Origin: Heliopora coerulea
Taxonomy: Eukaryota; Cnidaria; Anthozoa; Scleralcyonacea; Helioporidae
Length of the DNA stretch: 64,000 nucleotides
Assembly (NCBI GenBank): GCA_030142905.1
Contig: JASJOG010000093.1
Location: 1-64,000 of the forward strand
Reading direction: 5' to 3'
Made by a program: the position numbers and the translations under genes. Shown here in pieces: positions 13,301 through 22,596 of the stretch (position 1 is the stretch's first letter; the number at the start of each line of letters is the position of its first letter). The notes below the pieces were generated by a model. The model did no database searches. It was given only the letters and a program-made list of their open reading frames with translations, and was not told the DNA's origin.

Positions 13301-16300
13301 TATTAAGTTTGAAAATTCTGTCCTTCGACTCATCTCGATGAAGGAGCGCAGTTTGAAGAGATCTGATGTTGACCTTGTTGGTTTTAGCGCAACTACACGT
13401 CTCGTCGTATTTCATCGCTCATTGTAATTCAAACCTAATCGACGCTATCTAAATAACCCAGTTCCGCTAAAAGTATACAATGGCTTACAGTTAGGAGACA
13501 GCACATGTTGTGGAGTTTTTCAAGATCCTTCGGTAATCCTTTCTTATCCCAAGATACATGAAAATGTTCACTAACAAAAAAGTAAGACGTCACGGTGATC
13601 AAAACGTAACGGCGTATCAAAAATTCTAATAACTAACAAATAAAACAAAACTGCAATAAATTAATAATAATCAAAAACCACGATAAGGAAGTATATACTA
13701 GAGAAATAAGACGCAGCTTACTTAAAGTCAAATTTCTACAGAGGAAATTTTCTCTGAAATAGTTCTCATGAAAACTTTTCATAAGCATTTCTGCGAACTA
13801 CCCAGACAAATTGAAAATATTTCAACTTTCTGGCGGGGAGATTTTTTTTTTCCTTGGGAAAGAGAAAATTGACCTCAAGACACGACTGCAATCTTTCTCC
13901 GGCACCAAATCCGTCAAGACGCTACCAGCTACAACAATTCACCATACATACACGTAGTTCATTATCTCTTTCCAATACCTTAAAGAAGTTTCAAATGCGG
14001 TCCTCGTTTTTAACAAAAGCCATTATTGCGACTTACATTATCGTTGGCTCAGTTTCTTTTGTTTATCGGAGCTTGATCAATAACTTATGAACGTCATTAA
14101 GTCATTCATGTACTTTCTACCAAAATTTCGTTATTTCTATACGTTTGTCGGGCAAGTTAAATACTTCTTTTGAAACTTCACCATCGCTGATACAAGTAAG
14201 GTGCAGTTCAAACGTCGAATTTTTCATGTCCCGAATCTAATGTTAATTAGCAAAATCCTTTCTGCACACTGATTTGCATTTGATTCAACTCATGAAAAGT
14301 TCGACGTTTGAACTGGGCCTAAAGGTTATATACCGAGACCTCGGGGTATAAGCAAAATATAAAACTTCGGTTTTCACACTCAGGTTGATATATTGCTTCA
14401 ACACCGAGGTCACGGTAAATAACCTTAAATAACGGGCAAAATTTAAAATAGGGGAATTTTGTGACATCCATTTTTAGGAGCAGAAATGTTACTCCGAGCG
14501 CTATCCCACAGAAAGGATTAGATTTTTGCAATGAACGCCAGTCTCTAAATACCTACAATGACTGCAAAATACCTTATAAACCTCCCTTCTTTTTCATTTA
14601 AACCAGGCGGCTCATAGAGAGTCACAAATACATCAGCATCATCTCCAATGTTGCACACTACATTTTTGATGTTGATGTACAGCGAATGGATTGGATTCGA
14701 GTAAAATCTGACTTCTGGGAAGTTGGTCCTACTTTCCTGAAAAGATATAGAAAAAAAATTACGGATTATCAATGAGCCACTCCTGTTGAAATGTGGGTAT
14801 GGGGATATTGAAAAGCCGTCTAGTCTGCTACTTAGGTCCATAAATAAGCTCCAGGCAACAACAGGGCTTGGCAAAGTTATCTGGCGCCCGGGGACAAGGT
14901 GGACATTGGCGCTGCAACGGTCTCTGTTCTTTCAAAGTCAATGATCCAAAAGCCCTTTTCGGGAAAAATTTTGAGCACAGACGGAGCAAAATGGTGCATT
15001 TCGTGCATATTTGGCCAAGATAACCAAACAACAGTTCACAGTAACTCGTGTCGAACTTGTCGATCAGTCCCCAATTTATGTACCATACCTTGGTACTCTT
15101 GTTCAACCCAATTTGACGGTCGGTACATTTGAAGCGAATGCCTTCTTAGACCCAGTTGAGATCATTTTCGGAAAATGAAAAGCCAAGGCCGTTTGGCTTG
15201 TCTTTCGCACGTCTACCATGTCTGCTACAGCATTTTTCAGTGGTACTTAAAAAATTCCCTGAACAGTTAGTTGACTAGCGACGTATAAAGAGCATTGCCC
15301 AGCATATTACGCAGAATAAATGCACGACAAATTGGCGACTTTTAAGAATGATTTGTTAAAGAACAGAGACTAACGTTTCGTAGCAGCGCGCAACATCATA
15401 AAAAATTAAATATTTTTAATACGTTAAAAACACTGTATGTTGAAATGGAAGAACTTGTCATACCTCATCAGTGATGCGTGATCGCGTGCTATCATGCTGA
15501 AAGAAAACAAAAGAAACAAACAGTCGTGTACATGTTTTTGGCTACGCTGTTTTTCGGATGAAAGTATCATGGCATCCTCTGGACGATTTTTATCATTTCG
15601 AGTGAAGTAGACCAACGTGACTTAAGGGAATGAGGGTAAAAAGCTGTCAACAACAGGGCACACACAAAGCCTCCCACAAAAAGCTCAAGGATCCTGAACC
15701 CCCCACAACCACTCTTCTAGTTACACCCCAGTGGATTTTCCCCTTTTGACTCTTCTGCGCTGTTTCTCCGGTGGAAAGACATAATGAAAACCTGTTACAT
15801 GTCAGCTACTAAAACTTTTACTCTTCCAATTATTACGAAAGTACACGTATCCAGATGTGCACTTACTCTCCTGAACAATTCTATTACACCTGTTTCATCA
15901 GGATCAAGGATGTTACCATCGGCATCACGAACTACAAGATCCAGGTCAAGGGTCCTAAGAAATGTAAGATTTAATATGCAAGTTTCCTCACGTGCAGCTA
16001 TTTTCTCAACCAAGAAGTTTTTACACAAGAACGCTGTATTTTAGTAATCCTAGGAAAATATTTGCAACCTTTTACTCTATGAATCTTCATAAGAAAGCTT
16101 ACTGAAGTGGAGAATTGTCTGGTGTTACCCAAAGTAAAATAATAAAGTTGCCAAGTTGCAATTTTGCCAGATTAATGGTTAAACTTCTTATTTTGAATAA
16201 GTCATAAATAGTATCACACCCTTGGGATAACTTTAAAGACAACATATATACTGCATATATACATGTACATATACATATATGTTCAATTTGCAGACGTACG

Positions 16301-16392
16301 TTTCACTGTACTACAGCTCATCAGTGCAGCTTGGAACACATACAAATGTATAAATACATACACATATACATATACATGCACATACATGTACA

Positions 16393-16448
<56 letters not shown>

Positions 16449-19400
16449 TATACATATACTAGGAGGTTCATTTTAGAAGACATCTAAAACACTCACAGTA
16501 CATGCTTTATTGGATCTAAAACACTTGGCTATCACTTCATGTTTTAAATCATGATAAAGCACTCCTCCTTGGTTTTTAAATCTATATGGCTTACATATGG
16601 TTTGTTAAGACATCACCTTATAATGTCTAAAACATATATAAATCTGTAATAAAGATTGGAATGTACCTGGCAGCAATGACACCAATTATCTGTTTGACTC
16701 AAATATTGCAGGTCTCCTACTTATGTTGGGCACCTGCTGTCCAGAAAGTGTGGGTGTTTAAACACCCACCTGCTGCTTTAAGAGCCCTCAATGAATGATG
16801 ACTTTAACTAAATTTCACAGCAATCAGCCATGGCTTACCTGTTTCCTGAGTCAATAGCAGCAGTTACTTTCTGCTTTAATTGTTTGATGCGGTCCTAATA
16901 ACCCAAATGAAAAGAAAGACATATTTTACAAAATGAGGAAACTGGAAATGAGAAAACTGTTTGGCACACTTGTGCCTGATGGGCAGGCAGGGGGCAATGC
17001 CCACTAGAAATTTGCAGGAAAGTGGTATGAAAAGTGATAGGAAAAACTGGTGAGATTATAAATGTACATGAAATTGATGATGGCCAAAAATAGACCCCTT
17101 TGCCCCCCCCTTGCAAATGACTCCTCCATATAGGCCTGTTTGGTTGTGGTTCTTTAGTATCATGTCTGGATTTGGGTGGTGTTCTGGAGAAAAGGTACAA
17201 ATTTGATATTTAAAAACCACAAAATGCTGGAAAAATTCCCATAGAATAACCAAAAGCAATCTACGAATTTACCACCAAATTCTCTAGAAACGTACTCCAG
17301 GAAGAGTTCCAGATAATATTTGCCTCCTCCAATTCATTAAATCATCCATGTACTTCCTCACTGTGTTGAACAAATCTAGATTTCTGAACTGAAAGAGATG
17401 AAACCTAACAATGAGTTTACTCTACTTGTATATAACTGTTATATACATGCACTGGTAAATATCCAAGAACTTTGCAGCAAATGGTACCACATTTTCAACC
17501 CTAGTTCACATATATGAGCATCAGGGACTAAACATTTTAGAGCTGAACCAACAGATCTCCTTTGAGTTTAATACATTAAGGAGTTTAGGCACACTTTGAA
17601 ATTTTATTCTGGCTAACACCTGACAATTTTATTCAGTAGAACCAAGCACCTAAACCTTAACTTTTTTGTAATAGAAGCACTCCTCTTGGTGATTAAAATT
17701 GTCAGGCATTAGCCACAGTAAAATTATACTGTGAATTGTTATCCTGCTAGGAAAGAGCAAATCAAGCCACTTTTAATGCATTACTGTAATCCAGTTAAAT
17801 CTGGTTTTCATGAACATACGTCAACTTTGGCTTGTTGGGATTGATTAAAATTCACTTTAACATCAATAGTCTGAACAAGTGACATGTTCCCTAAACTTGA
17901 AGAGGCACGAAGCTTCTGGTCATGTCTTTGCGTAACTTGTCTCAGTGAGATCCTATGTTATGTCCTGGGTTCTTTTCACTGTCTCTATTGCTCTCTTACC
18001 CTCCACTCCTTCATTCCACATTTGTTCCTATCCTATATATCTACTGCATCTTCATCCTTATGTATCACTTCTACAAAGTCTATTTCTGTTTTTCCTATCC
18101 ATCTCCATTTCATATACATGTATCTACCTCAAACTTGTTCCCAGGACCTCCTCTGTAAACTGAACATTATAGGCCCTGGTAAACAATAACGAACATAATA
18201 ACAATAAAACAAGGCGTTCTCTGACACTAATATTTTTATTCTTATTCAAGCTTTTGGCTACCGGTTCTGTCACCTTCAACAGGAAGAACAAAGGTGAAGT
18301 GGGTGAACAAAGGTGAAGTGGGTTCAACAGGAGGAACTAAGGTGAAGTTAGTTCTTCCTGTTGAAGGCTACAGAACTGGTAGCTGAAAGCTCAAATAAGA
18401 ATAAAAATATTAGTGTCAGAGAATGCCTTCTTTTATTGTTATTTATGGTTCTTCCTGACTGCACGTCTTCTATATTTCTAAATGATAAACATGCCCCAGA
18501 TTCAAGGACACTTGCAATGTCCTCCAATTTACAAAGGCAAACATAAACCAAACATATATATGAAACCCTTTTATCAGAAGATACCAGATAATGATGTTTC
18601 CACATTATTCCCCATTCCCTCAGAACACTTGTCATTTCCTGGACCAGTGGATACTCAGCAGAATGTATGCTGTCTCTATCTCTACAATAACAAAAAAAAG
18701 CAGAATTACAGCAGCTCATTTTGTCATAATAATACCCATCTGTTTGGCCTTGTGTGTAGAATCATTATTTGGCAGCATATATCAACTGCAAAAATTTGGG
18801 CATTAGAATTGAATTTTTTAAAATAGAATTTTTCTCCCCCAAAAAAACCAATCAAATTACAAATTTTTACTGACAGAGACACACCATATTCTTGTTCTTT
18901 TTTGCAAAAGATATCAGTTCCTTTTAAGCTACAGATATCAGGATATCCAAGGAACATTACAAATTTACTAGTCCCAGCTCTTTTGACATTGACAGTGAAA
19001 GTGTTCAGCATGAACAGTGGTACTGCATATACATACAACAAGCAAAAAGCAATGGAAACCAACACCCTTCAATTTGAACCTCTTGCTATGTTAATAAGTT
19101 GGACACACCAGTCTCAGGGTTTGCATATGGCATATTTGTGCAAACTGGTATCCATTGATGTGTATCCATAAAATTAATATAGATACTTGCTCCAAAAATC
19201 TTTCTCAGCTGGTCACCTTGCACGTAAGTGGACTGTGTGTGGGTTGAGATTAGTTCCCTCAACCAGTCAGGTCTTTGGTCCTTGTACTGCAATTTGTGAG
19301 GTGGGCAGGGGCTGAAGCCACTTCTAATTAAAACTTATCAAGTTCCAGTCCAGATAAACCACAAAACTCCAGAGGCACTGAACTGACAAAAAACATTAAT

Positions 19401-22335
19401 TTTCCATTCTCTATAAAATAATTAAGATACTAACTTAGATGTTTCATTCCAGTCCTTTAAATGGATATATGAAGCTGGAAAAATACCCTGGAAAATTAAA
19501 CAAAATATTCAACATGCAAATAAAAAAATTATGTCAAATCTTTTTGAAACTTAAATTTGCATTTGGAACATAATATGTAGAAGATTTTGTATGAATATCT
19601 GATGAAGTGCCAGCTTTTAAAACAATCCTTTTGCTTATCAACTCTTTCCCTTTGAATTACTGTCCTGAATATCATTTGTGTTCACCTTAATGTTGGTTAA
19701 ATTACATGTAAATCACCTGGCATTACCTAAAATAAAATTCTAAAGGAATATCTTTGAAAGAAAAAGTATGAAAGTCAATATATAGTACTGTATAAATCAA
19801 AAAGATAGCATTCTTCTTTAGAATGATACCTGAACGTTCTTGTTTTTTACAGCATATCCTCGATACCAACCTACACAGAGGAGCACACGAAAATTGTTCC
19901 ATGTCAACTAGGCCTCAAAAACAAGCAGGTTACAGGCAGAAAATGTTCAGAGAGAGACAAGAGAAAAGTTTCACAAGTGACATAAATACAGTGACTGCGT
20001 TTATATATACATCCAAAATCTGACTCTGTGGATAAATAAGTCAATTTTTAAAGATTGAAAAAAAAAAGCAAAATGGCAGACAATTCCCATGAAAAGAGGA
20101 AAATGCCTAAAGGTTTAACAAATGCTTTAGTGGCTTGGAAAGTATTTTATTGTAGTAGAGATGGTTCATTTTTTCCCTCATTCTTCTTATTGTTACTTCA
20201 AATAACCCATAATACTTCTACATCATGATGGCAAAAGATACAGTAATATGTTTTTATACTGGAACTTCTTAAAAGTGCATAGCAATTTGCAAATATTCAA
20301 TGCATGAATTAATTCAAGTTCTGACTATCCCTATCTTCTCATGCAAATTCCAGATAATTGGACTTCCCAAAATGAGAGCTTTCAAATAGATAGTGTCAAC
20401 ACTTTCACAACTAATGTTGACCACTTTCCCATTTCATCCTGGCTAACACCAGATAATTTTACTCATCAAGGGAGACTTCCAGTCATGAAAGTATTGAAGC
20501 AGGGAAAGGAACTTTCGCAGTTTAAATGTCCCTCATTGCTAACCTTCCTTTTCAGGCTAGGGAAGATTTACTCACAATTGCTGGATGCAGTAATCATGTA
20601 AATGTTCTTCTTAACCAAAAATTCAATCAAATAATGACAAATTTACATTAGAAGCCACCTTGGTTTCTAAGCAACTCACCTCTACCTTGAAACAGGTAGG
20701 GAAGAATTGCTTTTAATAAAGCGAAAACTGAAACTCTTCAAATTTAGAAGTGAAGTAACAAAGTATGACCTTCGGGAAATTTCAAGTACTTTTTGCCCGC
20801 CAAAACCATGCACTAATAGTATAAAGAAAAGTTTTATCTATGATGGAGGAATAATTTGGAACTCCATTCCCAAAGAAATTAGAGAGAGTAGATGTCTCAC
20901 TTCATTTCAGACAAAAATCGCGATGTGCATTGATATATGAAAATTATATATCTTGTATCTTTGTAATTAATTAATTTAATATTTAATATTTAGGCTAACT
21001 GATTTTGAACTTCTATGCTACTTTTTACAACAGTCCTGTAAACAGTTTCTATCTAATTTTATACTTGTATTTTTTATTCTATACACGCCCCTCGTGGAAA
21101 TCAACTTTCAGTTGACGAGGCAAGTGTGTCAAAATAAAGTCTATCATCATCACCATCTAAGCATGCCTTGTTTTATTATTTGAAAATCAAAATGTAAGCA
21201 TGCTTTCTGTACTTTTGAAAGTATTTTGATACCAGAAGACAGAGTATTTTTGAATAATGATTTTCCAGTTGCTAGAATAGGGAAATAAGAAAATTCATCA
21301 TTAATTTACCATACAATATTTTATTTATTTGAGCCTTGGCTGCAATTTTCTCACAGACAAACAGTCTGGTGTCATGAAAAGTTGTGACAAGCTCTGAAAT
21401 GTTTTTTTCTGAATGCAGATGGATGGGTTAAGCCCTTTCTCTCAGTTGAGTAAGGTAGTTTGGCTTTGGCAAGTATACTAATAACGAGTTGATATTAATC
21501 AGATTAAGAAAGCAAGGATAGGTTAATGAATAGGAACTGTTTATGGGAAAATAATCAGATACAAAATATTTGCACACGCCATAATTTCAGAATCTTCTCC
21601 AAAGGTATTCAAGCGCGTAGTCTCATAGTTGGTTACATTGACAATGAGTATTTAAATTTTCAATCAATTTAAAACCAAACTCAAGAATTTGCCTGTCAGA
21701 GTATTATGCTAATTAAACTGTTTAACAGGAAACTGTTTTTCGTAAAACTGGTCATGAAGCAATGAAAACATTTGTCTACTTTGATTGTCCACGGAGTGTA
21801 ATTATTTTAAAAAATCTTTAAAAGCCCTAGCCAGCAGAAAACAACTGCGATCCACCTTGCATAAGTGGACTTCTCCATCTTTGACAGTTGCCAACAACAT
21901 GAAACGGTTTCTCCGACCAAAAGCTTCCACAGGGCAAGTAACTTGTGTTCGGTTCAACATATTTTCTGCACTTTACAAATACCATAATGTCTGGAGCTTT
22001 CATAATTGGCTTGCTCGAGTCAGAAATGAAGAACGAGGAAGTGAACAGTCGACAATTTGTGTCCAAATTTCATTAAATTTTGACACCCTACCTGCACATT
22101 CTTCAACGATTTTGACAATTTCGCCAAGGACGAGAGGAAGTCTGTACGGTCCGGTCTGATCAAAGTTGTAAATAGCTAGCACATAAAACGAAATCATTGT
22201 ATCGACTATCAAACAGAGATTAAAGGGAAACATGCAACACACCAATTAGAACGTGAATTCCTTACCGACGCCAAATTTTGGGGAGTCTAAAGGAAGCCAG
22301 CTCGAAGGCCTGTGAGTTTGATGTTCTGCTCTCAT
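922..22335 (-). CDS. DOCK-family guanine nucleotide exchange factor (DOCK1/2/5-like), 5' part of gene, 34 exons
   Basis: Activator of Rac-type small GTPases acting at the cell membrane and cytoskeleton, in complex with ELMO-type partners (family knowledge). I read these coding exons, in transcript order: 22266-22335, 22092-22175, 19830-19870, 19435-19487, 18585-18681, 17296-17388, 16839-16894, 15867-15954, 15464-15496, 14573-14736, 13489-13570, 12791-12854, 12341-12418, 11522-11597, 11368-11433, 10966-11054, 10642-10685, 10154-10235, 9966-10019, 9780-9850, 8990-9088, 8368-8440, 7884-7987, 7191-7377, 6948-7045, 5851-5934, 5544-5644, 4787-4865, 4337-4389, 4105-4213, 2625-2695, 2328-2434, 1609-1736, 922-1017. 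All splice phases agree and the total is 2874 nt (958 codons) without a stop. The start is an ATG at 22335 opening [15 protein letters not shown], just before the SH3 domain as in DOCK1/2. The catalytic DHR-2 half is missing and should lie past the left edge. DOCK-A versus DOCK-B subfamily is not settled; SH3 plus sequence feel favours DOCK1/2/5. Confidence 0.9.
1866..2222 (+). repeat. GAAA/GGAA microsatellite
   Basis: Long purine tract of GAAA, GGAA and AAGTACGG variants. It makes Lys/Glu/Arg-rich frames on plus and Leu/Phe/Ser-rich frames on minus, which are not genes. Lies in DOCK intron 32. Confidence 0.95.
3080..4060 (+). repeat. Pyrimidine-rich minisatellite (36-bp unit)
   Basis: Between about 3325 and 3620 a 36-bp unit (CTTTATTCCCCTTCTCCTCC plus CTCTCCTTGTCCTTCT) repeats about eight times, and C/T-only low-complexity sequence extends on both sides. 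The unit length is a multiple of three, so long Pro/Ser frames are open on plus and Lys/Glu frames on minus; neither looks like a protein gene. In DOCK intron 30. Confidence 0.92.
4984..5225 (+). repeat. Copy of a dispersed repeat with CTGGCTAACGCCAG core
   Basis: The core CCTGGCTAACGCCAGACGAT followed by TTTACTCGTCAAG recurs in variant form at 17598-17635, 17690-17724 (reverse), 20435-20475, 45683-45722 (reverse) and 51190-51215. The core is itself palindromic. A 75-codon frame over this copy is probably not a gene. Confidence 0.6.
6330..6545. repeat. Two tRNA-like SINE heads in divergent orientation
   Basis: At 6471-6541 (plus) a tRNA-like stretch ends in ACTGGTTCGATTCCAGT with a mismatched acceptor stem. 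Immediately upstream, on the minus strand, GGTTAGAGGATCTCATAGGC and CCGGTTTGATTCCCTTCAGG look like A- and B-box regions. Both are degenerate, so they are tRNA-derived repeats and not tRNA genes. Confidence 0.5.
6651..6712 (+). repeat. Degenerate CCTAA telomere-like array
   Basis: Variants of CCTAAC, CCCAAACC and CCCTAA occur in series. A further weaker array of CTAA-type units spans about 7500-7735, and the opposite orientation (GGATTAGG-type) appears at 13207-13276. None is a perfect TTAGGG array. Confidence 0.5.
7500..7735 (+). repeat. Degenerate CCTAA/CTAAC array
   Basis: Series such as CTTATCCTAACTCTAAATG and CTAACGCTAAGACTAACGCC continue for over 200 bases in DOCK intron 23. Confidence 0.55.
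7884..14736 (-). CDS. DOCK exons 10-23: DHR-1 (C2-like, phosphoinositide-binding) domain and surroundings
   Basis: Fourteen exons between 14736 and 7884. Landmark reads in order: [20 protein letters not shown] (14573-14736), [17 protein letters not shown] (13489-13570), [20 protein letters not shown] (12791-12854), LRRPFGVA (12341-12418), VMDVTDFIQ (11522-11597), [15 protein letters not shown] (10642-10685), [13 protein letters not shown] (10154-10235), [18 protein letters not shown] (9966-10019), KNVEVTMRV (9780-9850), [12 protein letters not shown] (8368-8440) and [18 protein letters not shown] (7884-7987). These follow the DHR-1 domain of DOCK1/2 from start to end. In the family this domain binds PtdIns(3,4,5)P3 and recruits the protein to membranes. 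Confidence 0.9.
8085..8250 (+). repeat. GGTGGT/AGTGGT triplet-rich tract
   Basis: Imperfect GGT/AGT/GTT triplet repeats in DOCK intron 22; no gene. Confidence 0.8.
8860..9016. repeat. Tandem duplication covering the 3' end of a DOCK exon
   Basis: 8860-8942 and 8943-9016 are direct copies (both contain CTAGTCTTTTGTAA and CATTGACAGTTTTGTGCCAT or a variant). The right copy holds the genuine donor end of DOCK exon 8990-9088; the left copy is a decayed duplicate of that exon end lacking a matching splice donor. Confidence 0.7.
10323..10556 (+). repeat. GGAA/GAAA microsatellite
   Basis: Over 230 bases of GGAA-type repeats in DOCK intron 17. Open frames of 76-138 codons on both strands here are repeat products. 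Confidence 0.95.
12669..12733. repeat. Direct duplication of about 32 bp
   Basis: Two adjacent copies of CACATCCACCATATAGAGAT preceded by CTTGATG or CTTGATT. Intronic (DOCK intron 12). Confidence 0.75.
14206..14313. repeat. Short inverted-repeat element (MITE-like)
   Basis: GTTCAAACGTCGAATTTTTC at 14206 is matched by its complement ending at 14313 (23-base arms, one mismatch) around a spacer of about 62 bp. Lies in DOCK intron 10. Confidence 0.6.
14322..14426. repeat. Second inverted-repeat element directly downstream
   Basis: AAGGTTATATACCGAGACCT at 14322 and its imperfect complement ending AATAACCTT at 14426 enclose about 60 bp. It abuts the previous inverted repeat, so both may be parts of one composite element. 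Confidence 0.5.
15464..18681 (-). CDS. DOCK exons 5-9: helical region after the SH3 domain
   Basis: Exons 18585-18681, 17296-17388, 16839-16894, 15867-15954 and 15464-15496. Key reads are [47 protein letters not shown] and [17 protein letters not shown]. These match the conserved stretch of DOCK proteins between SH3 and DHR-1 (LREW, [13 protein letters not shown]). The last exon is a 33-nt microexon encoding [11 protein letters not shown] that fits the variable charged linker before DHR-1. Confidence 0.87.
16240..16462 (+). repeat. CATA/TA microsatellite beside a hammerhead ribozyme
   Basis: Alternating TA and CATA repeats (perfect TA run at about 16398-16438) flank the ribozyme at 16281-16337 on both sides, as expected for the simple-repeat targets of Penelope-like insertions. 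Confidence 0.88.
16281..16337 (-). ncRNA. Type I hammerhead ribozyme in DOCK intron 7
   Basis: On the minus strand: AGCTGCA, CTGATGAG, stem II CTGT/ACAG with loop AGT, TGAAAC, stem III ACG/CGT, cleavage site GTC, then TGCA closing stem I, with GTTC/GAAC at the outer ends. It is nearly identical to the ribozyme at 43576-43636 apart from the stem II loop and neighbouring bases. It lies beside a TATA/CATA microsatellite, as copy 43576 also does. Confidence 0.78.
18197..18443. repeat. Fold-back element in DOCK intron 5
   Basis: Arms 18197-18289 and 18351-18443 are reverse complements with a few mismatches. The spacer holds three short direct copies of AAAGGTGAAGT. A structured hairpin of about 90 bp per arm suggests a MITE-like or fold-back transposon. 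Confidence 0.75.
19435..22335 (-). CDS. DOCK exons 1-4: N-terminal SH3 domain
   Basis: Exons 22266-22335, 22092-22175, 19830-19870 and 19435-19487 join to read [18 protein letters not shown], then [19 protein letters not shown], then [12 protein letters not shown]. This is the canonical order of an SH3 fold (ALYDF-like strand, WYRG, GIFPxSYI). In DOCK1/2/5 this SH3 domain binds ELMO and takes part in autoinhibition. The third exon is only 41 nt and is easily missed by gene finders; it is needed to keep the reading frame and supplies the conserved tryptophan of the binding surface. Confidence 0.88.
20700..21163 (+). mobile_element. 3' end of a non-LTR retrotransposon (LINE)
   Basis: The frame 20707-20940 reads [28 protein letters not shown] and [20 protein letters not shown]. 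This is the typical C-terminal tail of animal LINE reverse transcriptases (Y-LR-S, P--RT-Y-K-SF-Y-GA--WNSLP---R). It is followed by an AT-rich 3' UTR, AATAAAG at about 21133 and a short ATC tail at 21144-21158. The copy is 5'-truncated and lies antisense in DOCK intron 2. Confidence 0.65.
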
Positions 22336-22596
22336 GATTTGTGGAGGTCTTACAGGAGAAGACCACTATAAACTCCACCAAAACAAACGCAACTTCAACT
22401 CCTGGATAAGGCGTCAAAGATCAACTTCTGAACCAAGGTTTTCACATCAACCTCACGCGTTTCGGGAAGAGTCTCGCGCGTGCGTGGTAAGCAGGTAATC
22501 ACACCTTCCGTGTTTCTCATGTTGTGTTGTTATTCAGTTGGTTGTTTTTGTTGAAAAAGGACGATCTTTCGAGTTGAATCGGTGAGAGTTGCAAAG
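22336..22596. promoter_or_regulatory. Divergent DOCK/mTOR promoter region
   Basis: Only 261 bp separate the DOCK start codon (22335, minus) from the mTOR start codon (22597, plus), so both 5' UTRs and core promoters must lie here or overlap the genes. There is a CpG-bearing patch around 22455-22490 (repeated CGCG) in otherwise AT-rich flanks and no obvious TATA box. Shared control is an inference from the spacing. An extra noncoding first exon of either gene further away cannot be excluded. Confidence 0.6.

Noticed and set aside
19086..19292. 68-codon minus frame ([14 protein letters not shown] start) as a DOCK exon
   Set aside because: Does not match DOCK and the flanking DOCK exons already join in phase without it.
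21310..21420. Minus-strand read with EKIAAKAQ that looks a little like a DOCK helix
   Set aside because: Order is wrong relative to neighbouring exons and the phase-consistent chain of exons leaves no room for it.
22582..22596. GTG start five codons upstream of the mTOR ATG
   Set aside because: Animal genes almost never start at GTG, and ATG at 22597 (with another at 22600) gives a normal N terminus just before the conserved HEAT region.
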